Source of the DNA: Schizochytrium sp. CCTCC M209059 | Taxonomy: Eukaryota; Sar; Bigyra; Thraustochytrida; Thraustochytriidae | Direction: 5' to 3' | DNA: 64,000 bases | Assembly (NCBI GenBank): GCA_000818945.1 | Contig: KN805387.1 | Location: 105,673-169,672 of the forward strand | Part shown: positions 51,549-60,922 of the stretch, one piece after another | How positions within the stretch are numbered: position 1 is the first letter of the stretch | Layout: the number at the start of each line of letters is the position of its first letter | The notes under the pieces: generated by a model | What the model was told of the DNA's origin: nothing | The model's input: the letters and a program-made list of their open reading frames with translations, nothing else | Database searches by the model: none | Made by a program: the position numbers and the translations under genes

Positions 51549-53393
51549 CAACAACAGGTGAATCCTCAAATGAGCTCTTCGATGGCAGGCAAACGCAATG
51601 CTGGGGCGAACGACAGCAACAACAGCGGTAGCCAAGGAAGCTCCGGCAGTATGGGGCAAGTTCAGGCGACTTTGGGTATGAACGACGCTCTTCTTCATCA
51701 AATGCTACAGCAGCAACAACAGCAGCTCCTTGGAAGTGGTGTTATTGATGATGGCGACAGTACCCCTGACTCGCAGGTCAGCAAGTTGTCGCCCTTTGGA
51801 ATCTTTTGCGCGCAGCATGGCTTCGATCCTGCGAACACTGACATTTCTGCTCTTGACCGTACCAACTACCTGAACGCACTTCGTTTTCGATGGCGCCACA
51901 TGTCGGACGAGGAGAAGATGGTGTTTCGCATGGCAGCTTCGATGATCACATCTCAAGGCCCGGATAATGCTGGACAACACAGTGTTGCTCGCCATGCAAG
52001 TGGGAGTTCAAGCAATCAACAGAAGCCAGATCACGCTGCACCCACTGGTATGCATCATCATCATCAGCAGCAGCAGCAACGAACGAATTCTTCCGGTCAT
52101 AATTACCAACAACAACATAATCTCGCCAACGATCATCAGCAAATGCAGGAGCAACTTCGTCTGCTTCTGGAGGGTCAAGGTGGGTCTCTCAGCCATGAAG
52201 ACACGATGCGGTTGCTGCAAGCCTACAGCAGTTTTTTTGAAGACCACCACCAACAACAACACATGCAGCAGCAACAGCAACACATGCAGCAGCAACGGCA
52301 ACAGCAGCAGCAGCGACAATCGTCGAACCCTGCGCATTCGCGGCAGCAACAACAGCACGCGTCCATGCAATCACAAACTTCAAAACAGAAACAGCAGCAA
52401 CAGCAGTCGCAGCAAAAGAAAAAGGCTTCTGCTTCACAGAGCCAATCGCATGATTCTGAGATACATAAAAAGCAACAGCAGGGCGCCAACTCCTGGCAGG
52501 GCTTACCGGGCCTTGATCCAAGCTTCTTAAAAGCAAACATCGGGAACCGTGGCGCTGATCTTTCAAAGTCCTACCTTCAGGCCCAGCAACACGAACATCA
52601 GCGACTGCAGCAGCAGCAGCAGCAACAACAGCAGCAACAACAACAGCATCATCAGCAACAGCAACAGCAACAGGAAATGTTTTTGGCTCAAGTGCATCAG
52701 CTCGTGCGGGAATGCAACGTGGAATCAGAGAGTATCCAGAAGCTCTTACAACAAATGTCAGCCCAGCAGCAGTCGCAATCACCCCATTCACAACAGGACT
52801 CCGCCCACACCGATTTAACGCAACTCCTGCAAGTTCAGCAGTATTTGCAACAGATGCAACATCCTCATCATCAACAGCAGCAACAGCAACAGCACTCGGG
52901 TCATGGTAATCTGCTGCAAGGGATGCCCGGCGGATTCGGGTCTGGTGCGCACATGGGTTCCGATGGCCTTGGCGGACTTGGGTATGGTCACTCAAGGGCA
53001 AGCGCGCATGGAAACACTAGCGGGGATGAAGCAAACCAAAGGGCAGAGTTTTTGGCAAGCATTCGCCACCTGCCTCTGCATGTGCAGCAGGAAGTTGAAA
53101 AGAAGTGGCTAGAGCATGCTGCATTGAGGACGATGGCGTCTGGAAGTTCGTCAGCGAACGCGAGCGCAAGTGCGAGCGCGAGCGCGGATGAGAAGAAGCA
53201 CGAAGAAGTGATCAAGTTCTTCGAGCAGGTCAAGACCGCCTTCAAGGATAGGCCACAGATTTTTTCGATGTTCACCGGCCTCTTGGAGCAGCACAAGCTT
53301 GGGAATATGAGCTACGAGGAAATTTACAGACAGGTCAACGCTCTTTTTAGTGAGCATCCAGAGCTGATGAGGTCCTTTGCGCAGCTTGTGTAG
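48111..53393 (+). CDS. Giant Q-rich nuclear regulator candidate with WW-like, HMG-like and SIN3 PAH-like segments
   Basis: 1760 residues from the first ATG. N-terminal 1-450: conserved-looking helical region (SIMRIRDLLSMMLGCELRDE, WPHLLRTLTVLEDLGVLRR, RLDDLLLKQRETLANVWK) that I cannot assign. Near 698-724, RKRLYYFDRITGNVQWHVP resembles one WW domain. From about 825 it is dominated by poly-Gln tracts (50,586-50,637; 51,025-51,066; 51,514-51,557; 52,600-52,675). At about 1227-1283, SPFGIFCAQHG to RWRHMSDEEKMVFRMAA looks like a short HMG box. The last 70 residues (about 1690-1760), HEEVIKFFEQVKTAFKDRP to LFSEHPELMRSFAQLV, match the paired amphipathic helix pattern of SIN3. It is probably a transcription co-regulator. 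The Mediator or SIN3-like label is inference. Confidence 0.8.
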
Positions 53394-53534
53394 AGTATGT
53401 TCCTGTTTCTTATTTCTTTCTTTCTTTCTTTCTTTTTTTCTGTCTGTGCTACCTTTTTCAAAATGCGCATAGCCGCCACGTAAGCTAAGCTAAGCAAATG
53501 TGCTTGTCTTTCCCCCTCTAGACTGATCTTCTTC

Positions 53535-54488
53535 TCATAGCCTTCCTTGTCGGCGTCTATGGACTTGTCGCCAGAGGCAAAGCGACCAGACTAGCACAAT
53601 GCCTTGGAAAGCGATGGCCACGCTGCTCGCCACGAGCGCAAATGTAAATCGCGGAAGCCAGTTTCGAAGCATAATAATGGAGATTATGCCCGCAGAGCCC
53701 GATCCAGGAATGCCCGCAATGAGCACACACGTAAAAACCGTATGAAGCGCAAAGCACGCATCAAACCAGGACCAAGCTGCGGACGACTCCGTCTTGAAAT
53801 TTACATAGAGCTGGCGGGTCCAAGAGTACCAACCCGCATAGGAGCCCACCACAAGGTATCCGATGGACCACATCCACGCCGTGAAAGAAGGAATACTCTG
53901 GCGACCGTTTCCAGCGGATGGGGCCTCGCCCAGGACGAGGGCCCCACAAACGACACAATTCGTCACCAGCCCGAGCATGTGTATCCAGTGCACATAAAAG
54001 GCCTGACGGACAAGGTTCGCTTCTTTTTGTAAGAGAGTCCTGTCGAGCTCGGAGAAGACACGCCACTCTGCGATGCAGAGAACAAGACCAAGGAAACTGC
54101 ATGCGCTGGAGGAAGAGGCTTTCTTTTCCTTCCACTCGCGTGCTGGGAGGCCTTTCGCGCCATACGCAGTCTGATCAGTGTCCGAATACAAGTCCGAGGA
54201 ACGTCTTGCGTGCTGCGGTTTCTGGACTTCGGGGTCATCATAGGCGAGGAGGCTGATTGTGTCTTCGCCATACACTGAGCCAAGCTGATATGGACTAAAG
54301 TTGAAGGCATTGTGCGCGGCGTCCTCGAAGGGGTCGCTTTCTGATGCAAAGGCGGCCGCGAAAGGATTGTGAGCTGCCGCATCGTCAAGCTGCTCGTGGA
54401 GGCTTTTAGCGCTGGCATCTCCCCTTTCGCCAAATGCATAGGCGGCCGCGCCCTCCTCAGCCGCGAGGACGATCTCCGTGGAAGTCAT
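53535..54488 (-). CDS. Secretory carrier-associated membrane protein (SCAMP)
   Basis: 317 residues from MTSTEIV, the first ATG; the open frame continues upstream through the CTTTG satellite without a start. The N-terminus is cytosolic with an endocytic NPF motif (Asn41-Pro42-Phe43) and a DPF-like repeat. The four-helix SCAMP core starts at about 160 (FYVHWIHMLGLVTNCVVCGA) and includes the characteristic amphipathic loop RQLYVNFKTESSAAWSWFDA and IAGIPGSGSAGIISII. It ends in a basic tail (RQVHRRRQGRL). SCAMPs recycle membrane between trans-Golgi, endosomes and plasma membrane. The stop is 141 bp from the converging Q-rich gene. Confidence 0.88.
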   Translation of the reverse strand: MTSTEIVLAAEEGAAAYAFGERGDASAKSLHEQLDDAAAHNPFAAAFASESDPFEDAAHNAFNFSPYQLGSVYGEDTISLLAYDDPEVQKPQHARRSSDLYSDTDQTAYGAKGLPAREWKEKKASSSSACSFLGLVLCIAEWRVFSELDRTLLQKEANLVRQAFYVHWIHMLGLVTNCVVCGALVLGEAPSAGNGRQSIPSFTAWMWSIGYLVVGSYAGWYSWTRQLYVNFKTESSAAWSWFDACFALHTVFTCVLIAGIPGSGSAGIISIIMLRNWLPRFTFALVASSVAIAFQGIVLVWSLCLWRQVHRRRQGRL

Positions 54489-55640
54489 GACGATAGTCGG
54501 GTACTGACAGCGCGAGGAACTTCGAAGCGATTCGTGGCGTGGCGTGGCGTGGCGTGGCGTGACTCGAGGCGAGGAGAAGGCGGCCCGCAGACTCAATCCG
54601 CCGCCGAGGCGCGGCGAGGCGCGGCGCGGCGTGGCGCGACGCAGTGCGACGCGAAGGCGTGTGGGTCGAAAGCAGAGTCGGTCTGCCCACTGGCATGCTT
54701 TGCCCCTCATCTCATGCCACACGAGCGAAGAGATCCTTTCTGCTTTTTCCCCCCACTGGCATGTCGTTGGTACTATATAAGTATGTTGCAGCGCCGACCC
54801 ATGAGCGACTTGGCTTTGCTTTGCTTTGCTTTGCTTTGCTTTGCTTTGCTTTGCTTTGCTTTGCTTTGCTTTGCTTTGCTTTGCTTTGCTTTGCTTTGCT
54901 TTGCTTTGCTTTGCTTTGCTTTGCTTTGCTTTGCTTTGCTTTGCTTTGCTTTGCTTTGCTTTGCTTTGCTTTGCTTTGCTTTGCTTTGCTTTGCTTTGCT
55001 TTGCTTTGCTTTGCTTTGCTTTGCTTTGCTTTGCTTTGCTTTGCTTTGCTTTGCTTTGCTTTGCTTTGCTTTGCTTTGCTTTGCTTTGCTTTGCTTTGCT
55101 TTGCTTTGCTTTGCTTTGCTTTGCTTTGCTTTGCTTTGCTTTGCTTTGCTTTGCTTTGCTTTGCTTTGCTTTGCTTTGCTTTGCTTTGCTTTGCTTTGCT
55201 TTGCTTTGCTTTGCTTTGCTTTGCTTTGCTTTGCTTTGCTTTGCTTTGCTTTGCTTTGCTTTGCTTTGCTTTGCTTTGCTTTGCTTTGCTTTGCTTTGCT
55301 TTGCTTTGCTTTGCTTTGCTTTGCTTTGCTTTGCTTTGCTTTGTAAGGTTCTTGATTGCAGCAAGGCCTACTACTAGGCTGCTCGCAATCACGCGGCGAT
55401 GATGAAGACGTCTGGCTGGTTTAACTTTGAATTCGGACGCACGAACAGACGGAGGGACGGTCTCGCAGCTTTGTTATCGCGACGACCGCAACGCAACAGT
55501 ACCGGCGGCAAAGAAACGGTCTGATTCCAAAAGGGAAAAAAGATGAAGATGGTGACAAATCCTTTCATCAGTCAAATAAACTTTTACGTTACGTATACAG
55601 AGGCGGGAGCGGCGCAATTGAAGATATTAGGGTTCGTATT
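54489..55640. other. SCAMP upstream region dominated by satellite DNA
   Basis: GTGGC minisatellite at 54,536-54,562, TATATAA at 54,773-54,779, then the CTTTG array. After it, 55,344-55,640 holds AAGGCCTACTACTAGGCT and the 3' region of the SET gene. Confidence 0.6.
54812..55343. repeat. (CTTTG)n pentanucleotide satellite
   Basis: About 106 perfect copies of CTTTG (GCTTT). All six frames are open across it. It lies 324 bases upstream of the SCAMP start codon. Confidence 0.98.
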
Positions 55641-56897
55641 TTAGACACCAATGAGGCGCAAGAGACGCAGGGATGCAGTGAGCATGGCCTCGAGACACCT
55701 CCGCTCGGATGCGTGAAGCATAATCGCAAGTTTCCTTCGAGGAGATTGCACAGAGCCCACAGCCGTTTCTGCAGCGGTCGACACCGATTTCAAGCTGGCA
55801 TCGAGCTGTTGACGCACGGTCTGGACGAGAGACTGAAGTGCTGTAGCCTCCGTACTTGCGGTGGGATTTGGGTTCCCGAGATTGCAAAAATAAAGAACCC
55901 AGTCCTCATCGTCGGGCTCGAGGTTTTGATACGGCGGCTTGCTGCTGACATTGCTTGCTGGCGCAGTATCTAGAATGGCGTGGCTGGTCTGCCTCGCGGC
56001 GTCAAGAAGCCCAGACGGAAAGACAAAAAGGTCTGGGGTCCCACGACGAACCTTAAACACTGCTCCACCCATTTCAAAGTGAGCCATGTCCTCGGGACAG
56101 CTCGGGCCCACGAATCCGTAATGCAGTAACAGGTCAAAGTTAGACTTGGCGCCATAGTTGATGTACACAGCGTCCCCCGACGCGATGGCGTGACCCGCTA
56201 CGAGGAGCACGTGGCCTTGATCGGAAACCTGCAGCGTGTGCAGTTGCCCAGCACGGTGGTTAAGAGAATCTAAAAAGGGCGTCATTGCCGAAGTCTGGGC
56301 CCTCTGGCCACGCGAGTTGACGGGAACTTGCAAAGCGCGGCTCCAAAACATGGACGCGGCCCATCGCACAAGGGCTCGGGGCAGACCGAGCTCCGCATGT
56401 GCGCGCTCGGCCCATATCTCGCGCTCAGATTGGGCAGCAAGGGCTCTCTCACGTACTGGGTGGTTCGCTGGAAGGAGAGCGTCGAGCTCCCCGCGCGTCC
56501 AGCACGAGGCCGCGTCGAGGTCGTTCTCGCCAGGGAGAGCATCCAGGTAGGGCGACGAAGGTCCATTGTGCGCACGCAGGGCTAAGAGCAAGATTACCGG
56601 CCATGCTTCTTCGTCTGCGCTGGCGTAAAAACCTCCAGGTCTGCACAGCTTGTGCCGCTTGAGGAAGGGTCCGAGTTTCGGGTCTTCCTGCGCCGCGTAG
56701 GCGTCGAGCAGGAGCGCCGCAGGCACCGAGAGGATATGCTCTCCCACCGCGATATCCTGCGTCGCGATTGCGCCCACGCCCTCGTTGGCGTCGCGCGTCA
56801 CGCCGAGAGCCACGCGGTCCCTGCCAAGAGCTCCGTGCTGGTCGCACGCCCACGTCTGGAGCGCCTTGGTGGTTTCTGTGGCGACGAGCCCCGCCAT
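55641..56897 (-). CDS. SETD3/Rubisco-LSMT-like SET-domain methyltransferase
   Basis: 418 residues from MAGLVATETT, the first ATG. The SET domain is split by the large insert typical of this class: GVGAIATQDIAVGEHILSVP near 40-60, then FLDSLNHRAG near 207-216 and AVYINYGAKSNFDLLLHYGF near 243-262, which hold the NH and INYG.KSN S-adenosylmethionine-binding motifs. A helical substrate-binding C-terminal domain follows. Members methylate lysine or histidine on non-histone proteins (Rubisco large subunit, actin His73, ribosomal proteins). The target here is unknown. It is divergent from the signal-peptidase gene. Confidence 0.88.
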   Translation of the reverse strand: MAGLVATETTKALQTWACDQHGALGRDRVALGVTRDANEGVGAIATQDIAVGEHILSVPAALLLDAYAAQEDPKLGPFLKRHKLCRPGGFYASADEEAWPVILLLALRAHNGPSSPYLDALPGENDLDAASCWTRGELDALLPANHPVRERALAAQSEREIWAERAHAELGLPRALVRWAASMFWSRALQVPVNSRGQRAQTSAMTPFLDSLNHRAGQLHTLQVSDQGHVLLVAGHAIASGDAVYINYGAKSNFDLLLHYGFVGPSCPEDMAHFEMGGAVFKVRRGTPDLFVFPSGLLDAARQTSHAILDTAPASNVSSKPPYQNLEPDDEDWVLYFCNLGNPNPTASTEATALQSLVQTVRQQLDASLKSVSTAAETAVGSVQSPRRKLAIMLHASERRCLEAMLTASLRLLRLIGV

Positions 56898-57355
56898 GGC
56901 GCGCTCGCCTTTCCAATTCTTCCCGCGCGCCCGAGTGTGCGTACACGCACGCACGCGCGCGCTTGCGTACGAACGTTCGTACGCACGTACGTACGTACGT
57001 ACCTACGTACGTGCGTGCGTGTGTAATTGCGCGCGCGTACGCTAGTCACGACTGGCTGCTGTCTGGAGCTGTCTGGTCTCTGCGCGGCGCGGCGCTCGAA
57101 CACCCAATTGCTCTGCTCTTGGCCTCGACTTGCCTCATGCCATGCTTTGCTCCGTTTCCAGCCAGCCAATACGACATGACACCTTCAAGTTGCGCTGATG
57201 ATCTACGTATATACTATGTAGCACTCCGTCTCGACCGGAGTCCGTGTCCTCGCAGGGGCGAGCTCTCTCGCCGTCGCCCCAAGTCTTGAAGCCCCGTCTT
57301 CCCTTTCCCCTCCCTCTCTCGTATCCGCTTCGCCCGCGAGCACGTGCTGAGGTAT

Positions 57356-57398
<43 letters not shown>

Positions 57399-57856
57399 CG
57401 CACGCACGCACCTTCGTCCCAGCGCGTCCCAGTTCTACTAAAAGAAGGGACGCGGGCCGCCCTCCCTCCCTCCCTCCCTCGCGGCCGCGCTCTCGCCCGC
57501 GCAGGGAAAGCAAGCCAGCGACCCAGCAAGCAGGGAAAGCAGGCACGGACGGCGCCGAGGCCGCGCCGATTTCGCCCCGCGCGCAGACTGCTTTCCTCGT
57601 TCGTTCGTTCGCTCGTTCGTTCGTTCGTTCGTTCGTACGTACGTACGTACCCGCGCAGCCTGCCTCATCTCCTGTGTTGCTCTCGCACGTGCCCGCGCCT
57701 TGCATCTGCAGCTGCGGCCGCTGCAACTGCTGCTGGCCGGCGAGCAGACCTGCTTTCCTGCTTTCTTTCTTCTTGCTTGCCTGCTTTCTTTCCCTTCCCT
57801 TCCCTCGCCTCGCCTCGCCTCGCCTCGCTCGCTGCGCTGCCGCCGCGCGCCTCCAG
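56898..57856. other. Divergent intergenic region with several microsatellites
   Basis: (GTAC/CGTA)n at 56,976-57,018, (CAAG)n at 57,357-57,398, (TTCG)n and (TACG)n at 57,596-57,655, CTTTC/CCTTC pyrimidine tract at 57,760-57,830. It may contain the missing first exon of the signal-peptidase gene. Confidence 0.6.
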
Positions 57857-58229
57857 CAGCGCGTGCAGCGGGCCCTGCTCGCCTTGCTCGTGCTCGCCTT
57901 GCTCGTGCTCGCCCTGCTGCTCCGGCGCCCGCTCGCGTCGATTTCCCGGGCCCGCCGGGGTTTCTGGCGCCGCGGCGGGAAGGAAGTCCGCAGTCGCGGG
58001 AGGCGAGCCGCGCGGGCCGAGGGCCCCTCCATGGTGCCCACGATCAACGAGAGCGGAGACCACGTGCTCGTCGAGAGACTCTCGCCGAGGCTCGTCGCCT
58101 GCCGCAAGGGCGACCTCGTCATCGCGCAGCCGCCGGGAGAACCGCACGGCGTGGTCTGTAAACGCGTCGTCGGCATCGCAGGCGACCTCGTGCGCGCAGG
58201 CAATGCCCCATCGCTGCCCGATGCACGGC

Positions 58230-58274
<45 letters not shown>

Positions 58275-58567
58275 ATGCCGGCGACGAGGCGCCCAATGCA
58301 AGATCCATGCCCCTTGGAGCGGTTCAGACCATGACTCTTCACACGGCATTCGCTGCACCGGCAGCACGTGCTGCTGCGCCCGAGGACGATATTGAGGGCG
58401 AGGAAGAGCACTACGTACGTGTGCCAGCCGGCTGCGTCTGGCTCGAGGGCGATAACAAGGAGGCATCTTCGGATTCCAGGCTGTACGGGCCGGTCCCAGC
58501 GATTGCGGTCAAGGCGCGCGTCGTGGCGCGGGTCTGGCCCCTCTCCCAATTCTCCTTTTTCCGATAA
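57857..58567 (+). CDS. Mitochondrial inner-membrane-protease-like signal peptidase (IMP/S26), 5' end unresolved
   Basis: The S26 domain is clear: GPSMVPTI (catalytic Ser codon 58028-58030), VCKRVVGIAGD (catalytic Lys codon 58160-58162), VPAGCVWLEGDN and SSDSRLYGPVP. A hydrophobic segment ahead of it (ALLALLVLALLVLALLL) would be the membrane anchor. A run of about 14 Ala (58,232-58,274) is an unusual insert. No ATG lies in frame between the anchor and the upstream stop. The best reading is an exon starting after the acceptor-like CTCCAG ending at 57856, in phase 0, joined to an upstream exon I could not place. IMP1- or IMP2-type processing of intermembrane-space proteins is the likely role. 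Confidence 0.7.
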
Positions 58568-59272
58568 GCCTGCATCGCCTGCGAAGGCATGCACAAGGCT
58601 GCTGCACTTTTCGATTTGAGCAAGCGAAACGACGTCTGGGTTGGCCCTGATGGCTGTTGGCTTGCGGCGGATGTGCGTACGATGCGCGCTCATGAATCGA
58701 TCGCCAAGACTGATGCCTCTTATTCTTCCTCTTTCTCCTCCTCTTTTTCCGCTTCCGTTCGTTCATAAGCCTTGGAAGCGACTTTACGAACACGGTACTC
58801 GAGTACCCGTCTCGCCAACCTTTTGCTCCGGGGTTTTGCCTTGGGGGCCACAACATCGAATGATACGGTTGGCACCGCAAGCATCTTATACATAACATGG
58901 TTTTCATCTCATCTCGCTGTCCAAAAAGTCAGCCAGTCAGAAAGACAACGATGAATAACTTCTCCTTAAAGTAATCTACCTGCCAGTGCTTCATCTCCTT
59001 GGTCCCAACTCTTCAAGCAAGAAAGCAAGCAAGTAAGCAAGCAAGGTACGTATAGGCCAAAGGGGTGACTTGGGAGGCCAAAGGGTGACTTGGGAAATCA
59101 GCCAAAAAAAAGAAGACGCAGTCGCTAGTGGCTGGCTGCACGCGGCGCGCAAGCGTAGCCAGGTTAGACGCTCGCGCACCGCGCGTGCGTAGAGGCTTCA
59201 TCCAGAGAGCAAGGCGTTACATAGGCCGGCTCAGACGTGCAGGCTTCTTCTTTACGCAGTGCGCCCCAGACA
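58568..59272. other. Intergenic region
   Basis: No supported gene. A short (CAAG)n tract at 59,017-59,046 and a tandem duplication of GGCCAAAGGGGTGACTTGGG at about 59,056-59,096. Confidence 0.5.
59056..59096. repeat. 20-bp tandem duplication
   Basis: Two near-identical copies of a GGCCAAAGG(G)GTGACTTGGGA unit upstream of the transposase-derived gene. Confidence 0.8.
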
Positions 59273-60922
59273 ATGGACGATGAAAGTGGCTCGCGTGGTG
59301 GGGCAGGCGCCTCGGTCGCCCCGCGAGGCGGGGAGCGCGCCAAGCCCGCGCGAAGGGCGGACGCGGGGGCGCAAGACGTGGTCTTCGAACCCAAGAATCG
59401 CCTCGCCAGACCTCGAGTTCCAGCAAATGATGATGACGGCAAGACCAAGAAGCGACAAAGACGAACCTACTCGCGTGAGGAAAGGGAGCTTGTCATCAAG
59501 GCTGATGCCGAGGGCGGGCGCACAAGCCGTCTCGAAGCCGCAGCGTGCATTGGTATGCCCATCAAAACTGCAGATAACCTCATTGCGCGGTACGAAAGTC
59601 AAGGGCGTGTGTCCGTGGACCTTCGGGGCAAGAATGGCGGCCACCAGGTGAAAATGGAGCCCTTTCAAGGCCTGCTCGTCCTCGATCGCCTCCATCTCAG
59701 TTCGGGACTCATGCTCAGACAACTTCAGCTCTACCTGAACGCAGAGACATTGCGAATTCTGCTCTTGCGAAAGGGCGCCGCCCTTTCCGCCGAGGAGCGT
59801 CTTGTCGGCGGCCCCTTGGACGAGCAGCGGTTTTTGAAAAGCTATCCCGAAGTAGCCGAAATATATCGGTCGAGCATCATCATGAGCCCGCAGACCGTCG
59901 GGAATTGGCTCAGTCGCGTATTTTCCACCAAACGACACGTGCTCTTGACGGGGGCCGACGGCGCAGCCAAAGCTAACGAGCCAAGCATTCGACGTCAACG
60001 CTTCAAGTTCGCACGAGCACTACGAAGTACTCTGCTCGAGGAGGACCGGGGCGAGGCGGCCAAATCCTTTCTCGTCTTCATCGATGATGCTCTCATCGAG
60101 AGCATCGACCATCGCACAAGATTGAGCAAGCTCGCTGGAAGAGGAAGTCAAGCCCACGATGGCGAGGAGCAAGTGGCCGCTGTGGCCCCGCCACCCGGCG
60201 GCGTGCACAGCGGCGGCCTGCGTTCGGACCGCGTGGTCTTGCGCATGCAAGCGGCCCTGGCGGTGAACCCCAAGCTAGGCGTCTTGCACAGTGCGCTGTA
60301 CAACGCAGACAATCTCGTCCAGGTAGAGCCAGAGGGCGGGGCGACATCCATGTACCGAGACTCGTGGCACTCGAGCCCGTTCTGTGAATTCCTCGACAAT
60401 GTGCTGCGAAGCATTCACAAGCGCCGGTACACGCTTGCGGGCAAAAGGGTGTTCTTGGTTCTCGACGCCGGCCACGAGCACGGGCTCGAGTGCTCGACCG
60501 CGAGCCTGGTGCGAGGGCTGCCATCATTTGCGCTCACAAAGGAGGCCTTCGCGCATTTGGACGGCGAGCTTCGCATCCTGGAGATGCCACCGTGCTCTCC
60601 GCAGCTCAACCTTGCCGGGTACTGCCTGCGCGGTCTGCGCGACCTTGCGAACGCAGAGCTCGCCACGCAGCTCGTCGGCCTCGCGCGCGCATCGGCCTCG
60701 ACGCGCCCGGTGCGACTGGCGGAGATCCTCAAGTCCACGCTGCGGACCGAGCCGCCCCTGGAGCCCTCGCGCGCCCGCCTCGCGCAGCTCCTCGACGACG
60801 TCGTGGCGGGCGAGGGCTACCTCGACGCCCCGCACGCCGCCTTCGAGGTCCCTCTGGCGCCCTCTGCGCCCGAGGCCACGGCATCGTGCGCGCAGGCCAG
60901 GTCTGCCGCGCCGCCTCCCTGA
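59273..60922 (+). CDS. Domesticated IS630/Tc1-mariner-type transposase-derived protein
   Basis: 549 residues from the first ATG, intronless. Residues about 70-160 hold helix-turn-helix units of the IS630/Tc1 kind (REERELVIKADAEGG, AACIGMPIKTADNLIARY, then a GGHQVK hinge and a second HTH to VGNWLSRVF). The DDE region follows: FLVFIDDALIES with Asp271/Asp272, RVFLVLDAGHEHGLE with Asp398, and PPCSPQLNLAGYCLRGL, the counterpart of the usual PxxxPxLNPIE. There the acidic third catalytic residue is replaced by Gly449, and the spacing from Asp398 is 51 rather than about 34. The open frame is long and intact, so the protein is probably kept for a non-transposing, DNA-binding job. No terminal inverted repeats were noticed. 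Confidence 0.75.
   Translation: MDDESGSRGGAGASVAPRGGERAKPARRADAGAQDVVFEPKNRLARPRVPANDDDGKTKKRQRRTYSREERELVIKADAEGGRTSRLEAAACIGMPIKTADNLIARYESQGRVSVDLRGKNGGHQVKMEPFQGLLVLDRLHLSSGLMLRQLQLYLNAETLRILLLRKGAALSAEERLVGGPLDEQRFLKSYPEVAEIYRSSIIMSPQTVGNWLSRVFSTKRHVLLTGADGAAKANEPSIRRQRFKFARALRSTLLEEDRGEAAKSFLVFIDDALIESIDHRTRLSKLAGRGSQAHDGEEQVAAVAPPPGGVHSGGLRSDRVVLRMQAALAVNPKLGVLHSALYNADNLVQVEPEGGATSMYRDSWHSSPFCEFLDNVLRSIHKRRYTLAGKRVFLVLDAGHEHGLECSTASLVRGLPSFALTKEAFAHLDGELRILEMPPCSPQLNLAGYCLRGLRDLANAELATQLVGLARASASTRPVRLAEILKSTLRTEPPLEPSRARLAQLLDDVVAGEGYLDAPHAAFEVPLAPSAPEATASCAQARSAAPPP

Noticed and set aside
54712..55392. LCFAL and SKAKQ repeat frames across 54.7-55.4 kb
   Set aside because: Generated by the (CTTTG)n satellite. 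Only the SCAMP part of the long minus-strand frame, from ATG 54488, is coding.
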